Shown in pieces: positions 7,198 through 15,756 of a stretch of DNA of 64,000 nucleotides (its first letter is position 1; each line of letters begins with the position of its first letter). The notes below the pieces were generated by a model. That model saw nothing but the letters and a program-made list of their open reading frames with translations. It made no database searches and was not told the origin of the DNA. The stretch spans positions 62,001 to 126,000 of the forward strand of contig JAZPYE010000017.1 in assembly GCA_045544035.1 (NCBI GenBank). The letters run 5' to 3'. The stretch comes from SIG587 sp045544035 (GTDB lineage Bacteria; Bacillota; Clostridia; Oscillospirales; Acutalibacteraceae). Position numbers and translations under genes: made by a program.

Positions 7198-8646
7198 CTA
7201 TTTTCTATTTGAATTAAGAAGCTCGTGTTGCTGATTCCAAAGGTCGGGGGATAAGTCAACATAGTAGTTATGGGGCTTTTCAAAACGCTTAACCTCATCC
7301 CATAAGAGCTCAATTTGACCCTTGCAGAATTTTGCAATGTCATTAACCGATGGCGATGTGTAAACCTGCTTACCCTTTTCAAAAAGCTTGATTTGCAGTT
7401 TTTTAGCCTCAAAATTTTCCACCGTCTTTTTCTTCCAGGTGTGAATGGGGTCAAAAATCTCATAAGGCTTTGTATCATCAATCTTTTCGTGATTAAGGGT
7501 GATAACATCAGCAATACATTTGCCGGTTTCCTTATCATAGAGGCGCCAGGGAATTTTAACACCGGGGATGGTGATTTTTGCCGTGTTTTCGCTGATTTTA
7601 ATTTTGGGAATGATTTTTCCATCCTTTTCAACGGCGGCAAGCTTATAAACACCACCGAAAACGGCCTCACTTGAAGCGGTTATAAGGCGTTCGCCAACGC
7701 CAAAACTGTCGGCTGCGGCGCCCTGAATAATCATATCGCGAATTAAATATTCATCCAGCGAATTTGAAACCACAATTTTGCAGTCAGAATAGCCTGCATC
7801 ATCAAGCATTTTTCTCACTTTTTTGGTGAGATAGGTAATGTCGCCGCTGTCAATGCGAACACCTTTTGGTCTAAAGCCCATGGGCTTTAAAACCTCATCG
7901 AATACTTTTATGGCGTTGGGCACACCGCTTTTCAGAACATTGTAGGTGTCAATGAGCAGGGTGCAGGAATCGGGATATTTTTCAGCATAGGTCTTAAATG
8001 CGGTGTATTCATCATCATAAAGCTGAACCCAGCTGTGAGCCATTGTACCTGAAGGGGTAACACCGAAATCCATTGCGGTTTTAACAACGCTTGTTCCCAC
8101 ACAGCCACCGATAATCGCTGCTCTGGCACCGTAGTAAGAAGCATCATAGCCGTGGGCACGGCGGGCACCGAACTCCATAACGGGGCGGCCGTTTGCTGCG
8201 CGTACAATTCGGTTTGCCTTTGTTGCAATAAGGGACTGGTGGTTAACGGTTAAAAGCACCATGGTTTCAACCATAAATGCCTGAACTGCAGGACCGCGAA
8301 CGGTTACAATGGGCTCCTGCGGGAAAATGGGGGTGCCTTCGGGAACAGCCCAAACATCACACTCGAATTTAAAGTCTTTAAGATAATCCAAAAATTCCTG
8401 TGAAAACAAATTAAGTGATTTTAAATATTCAATGTCCTCATCACTAAAAGAGAGGGAATTGAAATATTCAATAAGTTGCTCAAGACCCGCCATAATGGCA
8501 AAGCCGCCTTCATCGGGAACACGGCGGAAAAACATATCAAAATATGCCACGGTATCCTTCATATCACTGGTTAAAATACCGTTCGCCATGGTCATTTCAT
8601 AAAGGTCCAAAAGCATTGTTAAGTTTCTACCGATTTTGTTTGACAT
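7198..8646 (-). CDS. pncB: Nicotinate phosphoribosyltransferase
   Basis: 482 residues, the length of the long Firmicutes form. Converts nicotinate plus PRPP to nicotinate mononucleotide in NAD salvage. Recognisable segments: LLDLYEMTMANG at the N-terminus, MEFGARRAHGYDAS, and the GVRIDSGD and GVGERL blocks of the phosphoribosyl-binding barrel. Start set at the ATG at 8646, which is preceded by AGGTGAT; a GTG nine bases further upstream would fall inside that ribosome site. It lies nine bases downstream of tyrA in the same operon. Confidence 0.93.
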   Translation of the reverse strand: MSNKIGRNLTMLLDLYEMTMANGILTSDMKDTVAYFDMFFRRVPDEGGFAIMAGLEQLIEYFNSLSFSDEDIEYLKSLNLFSQEFLDYLKDFKFECDVWAVPEGTPIFPQEPIVTVRGPAVQAFMVETMVLLTVNHQSLIATKANRIVRAANGRPVMEFGARRAHGYDASYYGARAAIIGGCVGTSVVKTAMDFGVTPSGTMAHSWVQLYDDEYTAFKTYAEKYPDSCTLLIDTYNVLKSGVPNAIKVFDEVLKPMGFRPKGVRIDSGDITYLTKKVRKMLDDAGYSDCKIVVSNSLDEYLIRDMIIQGAAADSFGVGERLITASSEAVFGGVYKLAAVEKDGKIIPKIKISENTAKITIPGVKIPWRLYDKETGKCIADVITLNHEKIDDTKPYEIFDPIHTWKKKTVENFEAKKLQIKLFEKGKQVYTSPSVNDIAKFCKGQIELLWDEVKRFEKPHNYYVDLSPDLWNQQHELLNSNRK

Positions 8647-8655
8647 TTTAATCAC

Positions 8656-9531
8656 CTATCCAAAATTGTGGGGTTTTTCCTCACCGTTTTGCTTTAAATC
8701 TCGCTCTTTTAAAATTCTGCCCGTTTTAATAAGTTCTTTTAAACGGTCAGCATTGCTATCATTTAAAGCATCGCGGTAATTGTTTATGTTTTCAATAAAA
8801 ATATTAAGTTCTTCCAAAAGACAGTCCTTGTTGCTTAAAAAAAGCTGTGTCCAAAGGTTTTCATCAATGCTGGCAACCCTTGAAACATCGTGATAGCTGC
8901 CTGCCGAAAAGCCTAAATGAAATTCACTTGATGGCGATTTCATATAAGTGCCTGCTAAAATGTGGGGAAGCTGTGAGGTGAAGGCAATCATTTGGTCGTG
9001 TTTTTCGGGTGTTGTTATTGTAACATCGGTGCAGCCGATGTCAAGGGCAAGGCTTTTAAGCAAGTTGAGGTCTGCTTCTCTTGTATTTTCATCCTTTGTG
9101 AAAATATAGTAGCGGTTAATAAAAAGGTCGGGCGTGCTGTTATCAAAGCCGTTAAGTTCTCTTCCTGCCATTGGGTGTCCCCCAATGAAGAAAATGCCGT
9201 TTTCCTTGCAAAAATCTTTCAGAGCCAAAATTATAGGCGTTTTAACACCGCATACATCACTTACAATAGCACCCTTTAAAAAATCAGCATTGTTTTTAAT
9301 AAATTCGGTGGTGAGGGCAGGGGAAAGGGCAATAAAAACAATGTCATATTGTCCACCCTTGTTAAAATCGGCAACTGTATTTATACAGCCGCTTAAAAGC
9401 GCCTTTTCACAAACCTCTTTGTTTATGTCATAGCCATCCACAAGATGTTTTTTTGTTTTTGAAAGTGCTTTTGCAAGTGAGCCGCCAATAAGACCGAGAC
9501 CCACCACGCAAACGCGCAAATTTTTCTCCAT
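8656..9531 (-). CDS. tyrA: Prephenate dehydrogenase
   Basis: 291 residues. NAD(P)-dependent oxidative decarboxylation of prephenate to 4-hydroxyphenylpyruvate in tyrosine synthesis. The N-terminal Rossmann motif GLGLIGGSLAKAL and the segment GGHPMAGRELNGFDNS are characteristic. There is no C-terminal ACT domain, so tyrosine feedback through such a domain is not expected. First gene of the operon, driven by the near-perfect promoter at 9560-9588; other aromatic-pathway genes are not in this window. Confidence 0.93.
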   Translation of the reverse strand: MEKNLRVCVVGLGLIGGSLAKALSKTKKHLVDGYDINKEVCEKALLSGCINTVADFNKGGQYDIVFIALSPALTTEFIKNNADFLKGAIVSDVCGVKTPIILALKDFCKENGIFFIGGHPMAGRELNGFDNSTPDLFINRYYIFTKDENTREADLNLLKSLALDIGCTDVTITTPEKHDQMIAFTSQLPHILAGTYMKSPSSEFHLGFSAGSYHDVSRVASIDENLWTQLFLSNKDCLLEELNIFIENINNYRDALNDSNADRLKELIKTGRILKERDLKQNGEEKPHNFG

Positions 9532-9559
9532 AAAATCACCAAAATATATTATTATCTAC

Positions 9560-9588
9560 ATTTTACAGCAACCGTAGTTTCTTGTCAA
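9560..9588 (-). promoter_or_regulatory. Promoter of tyrA-pncB operon
   Basis: On the minus strand TTGACA (9588-9583), 17 bases, TAAAAT (9565-9560). Confidence 0.8.
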
Positions 9589-9616
9589 ATAAAAACACAT
9601 ATAACTTTATTTACTA

Positions 9617-9645
9617 TTTACTTTTCGGTGTAAATATTGTAAAAT
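9617..9645 (+). promoter_or_regulatory. Promoter of the flavoprotein-cmk-plsC-ispH operon
   Basis: TTTACT (9617-9622), 17 bases, TAAAAT (9640-9645), divergent from the tyrA promoter with 28 bases between the two -35 boxes. Confidence 0.6.
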
Positions 9646-9677
9646 ATTTATTTGAAGAATAAAGGGAGGAAGGCTGT

Positions 9678-10904
9678 ATGAATAAAAATGTAGTTGTCAT
9701 TGGCGGCGGTGCCGCAGGGCTTATGGCTGCATTAAAGGCAGCCGAAAACTCCAACCATGTAACGCTGATTGAAAAAAACCAAAAAGTCGGCAGAAAAATT
9801 ATGATAACGGGCAAGGGAAGATGCAACGTTACAAATAACTGTGATAACGACACCTTCATTAAGAATGTTGCCGTGAACTCGCGGTTTCTTTATTCGGCAA
9901 TTTCCACTTTTACTACGGCTGACACTATGGATTTTTTTGAAAGTCTTGGCGTGCCTCTTAAAACCGAAAGGGGAAACCGTGTTTTCCCACAAAGCGATAA
10001 GGCAAGCGACATTGTTGATGCGCTTTTTCGGGCGGTTAAAAAAAACGGTGTGAAAATTATTTTAGGCACCGTTAAAAGTCTTTATAAGCAGGATGATGAA
10101 TTTATCACGGTTTTACAAAACGGTGAAAAAATCACCTCTGACAGCGCGATAATAGCCACGGGAGGCGCTTCTTATCCGCTTACAGGCTCAACGGGTGATG
10201 GCTACAGCTTTGCCAAAAGTTTCGGCCACAATGTAACTGAAATCAAACCCTCTCTTGTGCCACTCACAATTCACGAGGGCTTTTGCAGTAAACTTTCGGG
10301 ATTATCTCTTAAAAATGTTACCCTGAAGGTTTATGAAGAAGGGCGCGACAAGCCGCTTTTTTCTGAAATGGGCGAAATGCTTTTCACACATTTTGGAATT
10401 TCGGGCCCTCTTGTGCTTTCGGCTTCATCACTCATTAGAGAAATTGAAAAAAAGAATTATTTTGCTTTTATTGATTTAAAACCTGCACTTGATGCCCAAA
10501 CTCTTGATAAAAGGCTTCAAAGAGACCTAAGTGAAAACGTAAACAAGGATATTATCAATTCCCTTGATAAATTGCTTCCAAAATCGCTTATCCCCATCGT
10601 TTTAAAGATGGCGGGTATTGATGAGCGCACAAAATCAAATCAAATCACCAAGGAGCAACGCCTTGCCCTTTGCGGTGTTTTAAAGGGCTTTAAATTAACA
10701 GTAACGGGTTTTCGACCCATTGAAGAAGCTATTGTTACAAGCGGCGGTGTCAGTGTTCGGGAAATAAATCCCAAAACAATGGAATCAAAGCTTGTTAAGG
10801 GACTTTATTTTGCAGGCGAGGTTATTGATGTTGATGCCTACACCGGCGGCTTTAATTTACAAATTGCATTTTCAACCGGCGCTCTTGCCGGCAGGAATAT
10901 ATAA
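9678..10904 (+). CDS. FAD/NAD(P)-dependent flavoprotein of the HI0933/BaiN family
   Basis: 408 residues. The N-terminal dinucleotide-binding motif VIGGGAAGLMAA is followed by the family signature GRKIMITGKGRCNVTN, and the C-terminal FAD segment reads GLYFAGEVIDVDAYTGGFN. The family (HI0933, YhiN, BaiN) is widespread; BaiN from bile-acid-converting clostridia reduces a steroid double bond, but most members have no known substrate, and nothing here argues for bile acids. It begins an operon with cmk, plsC and ispH-rpsA, an arrangement common in Clostridia. Ribosome site GGGAGGA upstream of the ATG. Confidence 0.9.
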   Translation: MNKNVVVIGGGAAGLMAALKAAENSNHVTLIEKNQKVGRKIMITGKGRCNVTNNCDNDTFIKNVAVNSRFLYSAISTFTTADTMDFFESLGVPLKTERGNRVFPQSDKASDIVDALFRAVKKNGVKIILGTVKSLYKQDDEFITVLQNGEKITSDSAIIATGGASYPLTGSTGDGYSFAKSFGHNVTEIKPSLVPLTIHEGFCSKLSGLSLKNVTLKVYEEGRDKPLFSEMGEMLFTHFGISGPLVLSASSLIREIEKKNYFAFIDLKPALDAQTLDKRLQRDLSENVNKDIINSLDKLLPKSLIPIVLKMAGIDERTKSNQITKEQRLALCGVLKGFKLTVTGFRPIEEAIVTSGGVSVREINPKTMESKLVKGLYFAGEVIDVDAYTGGFNLQIAFSTGALAGRNI

Positions 10905-10921
10905 TTTTAAGGAGAATTAAT

Positions 10922-11590
10922 ATGATTGCTATTGCTATCGATGGCCCTGCAGGTGCAGGTAAAAGTACAATTGCACGCGCGGTTGCAAAACAGCTTGGTT
11001 ACATTTATGTTGACACAGGAGCCCTTTACCGTGGTGTGGGACTTAAGTTTTCCCGTGATGGTGTCGACACTTCTCTTAACTGCAATATTGAAGAAATTTT
11101 AAAGGAAACGAATATTGACATTGCCTTTGTCGGTGATGAACAGCACGTTTTCTTAAACGGTGAAGATGTTTCGGATAAAATCAGAACACCTGAGGCTTCA
11201 ATGATGGCCTCCGCCGTTTCGGCGGTTCCCGTTGTTCGCGCCTTTTTGCTTGAATTACAGCGTAAAATGGCAAGGGAAAATAATGTTATAATGGATGGCC
11301 GAGATATTGGCACCGTTATTCTGCCAAATGCACAGGTTAAAATTTTCCTTACCGCCTCCCCTGAGGAGCGCGCGCGCCGCCGCTATGCCGAGCTTACCGA
11401 AAAGGGAATGGAAACAACCTTTGAGGAGGTTTTAAGCGATATGAAGGTGCGCGATTATAACGATTCTCATCGTGAAATTGCCCCCTTAAAGCCTGCAGAG
11501 AATTCTGATATTGTTGACACAACAGGTCTTACTTTAGAAGAATCAAAAGCAGCTATTTTAGATGTTGTTAAAAATAAATTAGGAGCATAA
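10922..11590 (+). CDS. cmk: Cytidylate kinase
   Basis: 222 residues. Phosphorylates CMP and dCMP. The P-loop AIDGPAGAGKSTIAR at residues 4-18, the YVDTGALYR nucleoside-binding segment and the DGRDIGT motif are all present. Begins 17 bases after the flavoprotein gene with AAGGAG upstream, and ends one base before plsC, so the genes are translationally close. Confidence 0.96.
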   Translation: MIAIAIDGPAGAGKSTIARAVAKQLGYIYVDTGALYRGVGLKFSRDGVDTSLNCNIEEILKETNIDIAFVGDEQHVFLNGEDVSDKIRTPEASMMASAVSAVPVVRAFLLELQRKMARENNVIMDGRDIGTVILPNAQVKIFLTASPEERARRRYAELTEKGMETTFEEVLSDMKVRDYNDSHREIAPLKPAENSDIVDTTGLTLEESKAAILDVVKNKLGA

Positions 11591-11591
11591 A

Positions 11592-12200
11592 ATGTCAGGT
11601 TTTTATCGTTTTATTCGCGGTGTTGCAAAGGTAATTTTCACACCGCTTTTCAGGGTTAAAATTATCGGCCTAGAGAATGTTCCCTCAAACGGGGGCATTA
11701 TTATGTGCGCAAACCACACCTCACTTACCGACCCCATTTTTTTGGCAATCAACATTAAGCGCCAAATTTATTTTATGGGCAAGGCTGAGCTTTTCGGCAA
11801 CTTTTTCACAAAATGGTTTTTTAACAAACTCGGCTCCTTTGCCGTTAAAAGAGGGCAGGGTGACACAGGCGCAATAAAAACGGGGGAAGATGTTATAATT
11901 AGTGGCGGAATGATGGGAATTTTCCCCGAAGGCACTCGCTATTTAGAGGGCGCGCCGAGAAAGGCCAAAGCAGGCGTTGCTATGATTGCGGCATCCACCA
12001 AGGCTGACATTTTGCCCGTGAGCATTTTCCGTGAGGGTAAAATTCATCTTTTTTCCAAAACCACCATTCGCTTTGGAGAGATTATTCCCTTTGAAGAATT
12101 AAAGCTTAGTAGTGATGAGGGCGTTAAAAAAAGCTCGCTTCGCTATGCCAGCGAGCTTATTATGGAAAGAATTACAAAAATGTGGGAGATGGGCCATTGA
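11592..12200 (+). CDS. plsC: 1-acyl-sn-glycerol-3-phosphate acyltransferase
   Basis: 202 residues. Adds the second acyl chain in phosphatidic acid synthesis at the membrane. The catalytic block NHTSLTDP (NHx4D) and the glycerol-phosphate-binding FPEGTR are intact. The stop codon overlaps the TTG start of ispH-rpsA by four bases. Confidence 0.93.
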   Translation: MSGFYRFIRGVAKVIFTPLFRVKIIGLENVPSNGGIIMCANHTSLTDPIFLAINIKRQIYFMGKAELFGNFFTKWFFNKLGSFAVKRGQGDTGAIKTGEDVIISGGMMGIFPEGTRYLEGAPRKAKAGVAMIAASTKADILPVSIFREGKIHLFSKTTIRFGEIIPFEELKLSSDEGVKKSSLRYASELIMERITKMWEMGH

Positions 12201-14278
12201 AAATTTTGCTAGCTAAAACAGCAGGCTTTTGCTTTGGTGTTAACCGTGCTGTTAATATGGTTTATTCGCTCATTGATGAGGGTAAAAGTGTTTGCACGCT
12301 GGGCCCAATAATTCACAACAGCCAAATGGTTGCCGAGCTTGAAGAAAAGGGTGTAAGAACCGTAAAAAGCGTTGATGAGGCAAGGGACGGCGAGGTTCTT
12401 GTCATTCGTTCCCACGGGGTTCCTAAAAGTGTTTATGACTCCATCAGCGCTCGTAATGCCGAAATTGCAGATGCCACCTGTCCCTTCGTTGCCAAAATTC
12501 ATAAAATCGTGTCGCAATACAATGAAGAGAGCGATGTGATTTTGGTTGCAGGTGATGCCTCTCACGAGGAGGTTAAGGGAATTGTTGGGCATATTAATGT
12601 TCCTTATTTTGTTTTTTGTAATGAAAGCGAACTTGAAAATATTTTGAAAAATAACGACAATTTTCGCCAAAAAAGGGTAATTGCCGTTTCACAAACCACT
12701 TTTCACGCAAAAACTTGGAATGAATGTCAGAAAATTTTAAAAAAAGTATGTACAAATTTAAAAGTTTTTGATACAATATGTAATGCGACTTCTATGCGAC
12801 AGCAAGAAGCCGAGGGTTTAGCCAAAGAGTGTGACGGCATGATTGTCATAGGTGGCCGCCACAGTTCTAACACGGCAAAACTCTTTGCGGTTTGCAGTGC
12901 GCATTGTTTGAAAACGGTTCTTGTTGAAACCGCAAGGGAAATTGATAAAAACTTTTTTGAAGGATGCGAAAGGATAGGAGTTGTCGCTGGTGCTTCGACA
13001 CCGGCGGGTATAATAAAGGAGGTTATTAAAACCATGTCGGAAAATTTACAACCGGTATCTGAACTCGAAGAGACCCCAGTTCAGAAAACATTTGAGGAAA
13101 TGACGGATGAGGAAGCATTTGAGGCTTCTCTTAGCGGATTAACAGGCGACCAAAAGGTTTGCGGTGTTGTTCTTGCCGTTTCTCCTTCTGAAATTCAGGT
13201 GGACATCGGCAGAGGCCTTGCAGGCTATGTGTCGGCTAATGAGTATTCCTATGACAACGTCAACCTGATGGACGAGGTTAAAGTTGGAGATAAACTTAAC
13301 CTTATTATTATGAAAATCAATGATCAGGAAGGAACCGCTATGCTATCAAAACGCCGTTACGATTCAATCGCCGGTTGGGATAAGGTAGTAGCAGCTAAGG
13401 AATCGGGAGAAATTCTCACCGGTACCGTTAAGGATATAATTAAAGGCGGCGTTGTGGCCTACACAGGCTCAACAAGAGTGTTCATTCCTGCATCGCAGGC
13501 AACAGCTTCAAGAAACGATTCTCTTGAAGACCTTAAGAATAAAGAGGTTCAGTTCCGCATTATCGAAATCGGTCGCGGCAGAAGACCCGTTGGCTCTATT
13601 CGCAGCGTTCTTCGTGAGCAGCGCAAAGAGGCTCAGGCAAAACTTTGGGAGAGCATCGGCGTTGGAGATGTTTTCACAGGCACAGTTAAGTCACTTACAT
13701 CCTATGGTGCATTTGTTGACATCGGCGGTGTTGATGGAATGGTTCACGTTTCCGAACTTTCCTGGCAGCGCATTAAGAACCCTGCAGAGGTTGTTAGCGT
13801 TGGCGACACCATTGAGGTTTATATTAAGGCTATTGATACCGAGAAGAAAAAGATTTCTCTCGGCTACAAAAAGCCCGATGAAAACCCCTGGGTTCTCTTT
13901 AACAACCAGTATGCCGTTGGCGATACCGCAAAGGTTACCATTGTCAGCATGACTACATACGGTGCTTTTGCTCGCATCATTCCCGGTGTTGATGGTCTTA
14001 TTCACATTTCTCAAATTGCTAATAAGCACGTTGCTAAACCCCAAGACGAACTTACTGTTGGTCAAGAGGTTGAGGCAAAGATTATTGCTATTGATGATGA
14101 GAAAAAGCGCGTAAGCCTTTCTATCCGCGAACTTCTCCCCGAAGAAGAAAAGGTTGAAGAAACAGATGAAGAAACCGTTATGGTTTTTGAAGCGCCTGCC
14201 GAGGAAACAGTAGAAGCGGTTGCAGAAGTAGCAACCGAAGAAACTGCTGAAGAGGTAACCGAAGAGGCTGCTGAATAA
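12197..14278 (+). CDS. ispH: IspH - ribosomal protein S1 fusion
   Basis: 693 residues joining two proteins. Residues 1 to about 280 are 4-hydroxy-3-methylbut-2-enyl diphosphate reductase, last step of the MEP isoprenoid pathway; the three [4Fe-4S] cysteines are visible in GFCFGV, ATCPFV and DTICNAT. After a linker come four S1 RNA-binding repeats (for example GVDGMVHVSELSW and GVDGLIHISQIA) and a Glu/Ala/Thr-rich acidic tail. This fusion is a known clostridial trait. Start chosen at TTG 12197: GGGAG lies eight bases upstream and the protein then begins MKILLAKTAG as IspH does; the GTG at 12182 has no ribosome site. A base run of the S1 part could serve as the ribosomal S1 or a regulator. Confidence 0.95.
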   Translation: MKILLAKTAGFCFGVNRAVNMVYSLIDEGKSVCTLGPIIHNSQMVAELEEKGVRTVKSVDEARDGEVLVIRSHGVPKSVYDSISARNAEIADATCPFVAKIHKIVSQYNEESDVILVAGDASHEEVKGIVGHINVPYFVFCNESELENILKNNDNFRQKRVIAVSQTTFHAKTWNECQKILKKVCTNLKVFDTICNATSMRQQEAEGLAKECDGMIVIGGRHSSNTAKLFAVCSAHCLKTVLVETAREIDKNFFEGCERIGVVAGASTPAGIIKEVIKTMSENLQPVSELEETPVQKTFEEMTDEEAFEASLSGLTGDQKVCGVVLAVSPSEIQVDIGRGLAGYVSANEYSYDNVNLMDEVKVGDKLNLIIMKINDQEGTAMLSKRRYDSIAGWDKVVAAKESGEILTGTVKDIIKGGVVAYTGSTRVFIPASQATASRNDSLEDLKNKEVQFRIIEIGRGRRPVGSIRSVLREQRKEAQAKLWESIGVGDVFTGTVKSLTSYGAFVDIGGVDGMVHVSELSWQRIKNPAEVVSVGDTIEVYIKAIDTEKKKISLGYKKPDENPWVLFNNQYAVGDTAKVTIVSMTTYGAFARIIPGVDGLIHISQIANKHVAKPQDELTVGQEVEAKIIAIDDEKKRVSLSIRELLPEEEKVEETDEETVMVFEAPAEETVEAVAEVATEETAEEVTEEAAE

Positions 14279-14291
14279 TTTTAGCAAAAAT

Positions 14292-14327
14292 AAAAGTGGT
14301 ACATTCTTTGGAATGTACCACTTTTTT
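14292..14327. terminator. Bidirectional terminator between ispH-rpsA and the ABC importer
   Basis: A 15-bp stem (14292-14306 with 14311-14325), loop TTTG, with A run on one side and T run on the other; it serves both converging transcripts. Confidence 0.85.
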
Positions 14328-14338
14328 ATTTTGTGATT

Positions 14339-15094
14339 TTAAAAACTTTCAAGGCTTTTTTGTAAAAAGACCTTTGTTTTTTCGTTTTTGGGGTTGTCAA
14401 AAACCTCCTCGGGAGTTCCGCTTTCCACAATAACACCATCGGCCATAAAAATAACCTTGTCGGCAACGTTCTTTGCAAACTCCATTTCGTGGGTGACAAC
14501 AATCATTGTGTTATCGTGGGATTTAAGGCCTTTAATAACCTTTAAAACCTCACCCGTAAGTTCGGGGTCAAGGGCGCTTGTGGGCTCATCAAAACACAAA
14601 ATATCGGGATTTAGAGCAAGAGCACGGGCAATGGCAACACGCTGTTGCTGACCGCCAGAAAGCTCACAGGGGTAGGATTTGGTTTTTTCGGTCAGCCCCA
14701 CTTTTTCAATTAGTTTTATTGCCGTTTGTTTAATTTCTTCATCGTTTCCTCGCTTTAGAAGGGTGGGGGCGAGGGTAACGTTTTCGATAACGTTATATTG
14801 TGGAAAAAGATTAAAATTCTGAAAGACAAGGCCAAAGTGAAGACGGTTGCTTCGCAGCTGTTCATCACTCAAATTTTCATTTCCACCATGAGAAATTGTT
14901 TTTCCATTTAATAAAATTTCACCGCTATCGTGGCTTTCAAGGAAATTAAGACAACGAAGCAGGGTGGTTTTTCCGCTTCCCGATGAGCCGATTATGGCAA
15001 GAACCTCGCCCTTTTGGAGCGAAAATGAAATGCCTTTTAACACTTCGGTTTTTCCAAAGCTTTTCTTTAAATTTTTTACTTCAAGCAATGCCAT
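14339..15094 (-). CDS. Amino-acid ABC importer, ATP-binding protein
   Basis: 251 residues, GlnQ/HisP type. Walker A GSSGSGKTT, signature LSGGQQQRVAIARAL, Walker B ILCFDEPTSALDP and the switch histidine in VVTHEM are all present. Two bases separate it from the permease gene; third gene of the binding protein - permease - ATPase operon. Expected to power uptake of a polar amino acid or similar solute. Confidence 0.93.
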   Translation of the reverse strand: MALLEVKNLKKSFGKTEVLKGISFSLQKGEVLAIIGSSGSGKTTLLRCLNFLESHDSGEILLNGKTISHGGNENLSDEQLRSNRLHFGLVFQNFNLFPQYNVIENVTLAPTLLKRGNDEEIKQTAIKLIEKVGLTEKTKSYPCELSGGQQQRVAIARALALNPDILCFDEPTSALDPELTGEVLKVIKGLKSHDNTMIVVTHEMEFAKNVADKVIFMADGVIVESGTPEEVFDNPKNEKTKVFLQKSLESF

Positions 15095-15096
15095 AA

Positions 15097-15741
15097 CTAA
15101 CTCCTAAAATAATTAAGTTTCTTTTCAACATAACCGAAAAGCAGAGTTAAAATTCCGTTAAATAGCAGGAAGAATACGCCTGTGTAGAACAAGGGCCAAA
15201 TAATACCTTTAACGGCAAATTCTTCTGCCGCCATTAAAATTTCGGCAACAGCAATAACCCTTGCAAGAGAGGTATCCTTAACAAGAGTGATAATTTCATT
15301 TGACATTGGGGGCACAATGCGCTTTATAACCTGAAGAAGCACAATTTTAAAGAAGATTTGTGATTTACTAAGACCCAGCACCTGACCCGCTTCAAATTGT
15401 CCTTTTGAAATGCCTTCAATGCCACCACGATAAATCTCGCTGAAATAGCAAGCATAGTTAATAACAAAGGCAATAAGTGCCGCAACCATACGGTTGCGCA
15501 TAGGAATGCCAAAGACCAAACCGGGAACATAAAAAACCACAAAAAGCTGGAGCATCAGAGGGGTGCCCCTGATGATCCAGACAAAAATTTTCGTTATAAA
15601 TGCTAAGGGTTTGAATTTTGACATTGAACCGAAGGTGATTATCAGTCCCAATGGAATTGCCATTAAAAGGGTTAATGCGAAAATTTGGCAGTTATCAAGG
15701 AAACCGATAAGCAACTCCTTCGTTACAGTTGCAAAAATCAT
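15097..15741 (-). CDS. Amino-acid ABC importer, permease
   Basis: 214 residues, HisM/GlnP type. About five membrane segments; the EAA coupling loop reads EAGQVLGLSKSQIFFKIVL and the WIIRGTPLMLQL segment is typical of polar amino-acid permeases. A single permease gene suggests a homodimer. Ribosome site GGAG before the ATG, 15 bases after the binding-protein gene. Confidence 0.92.
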   Translation of the reverse strand: MIFATVTKELLIGFLDNCQIFALTLLMAIPLGLIITFGSMSKFKPLAFITKIFVWIIRGTPLMLQLFVVFYVPGLVFGIPMRNRMVAALIAFVINYACYFSEIYRGGIEGISKGQFEAGQVLGLSKSQIFFKIVLLQVIKRIVPPMSNEIITLVKDTSLARVIAVAEILMAAEEFAVKGIIWPLFYTGVFFLLFNGILTLLFGYVEKKLNYFRS

Positions 15742-15756
15742 TTAATATTACTCCAA

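Noticed and set aside
10922..11590. A possible link of the BaiN-like gene (9678-10904) to bile-acid conversion
   Set aside because: No other bai gene is near; the neighbours are housekeeping genes and the family is broad.
13691..14287. A 198-codon open frame antisense to the S1 part of ispH-rpsA
   Set aside because: It is the mirror of a biased coding sequence (hydrophobic, Phe/Asn-rich translation) and has no ribosome site or family.
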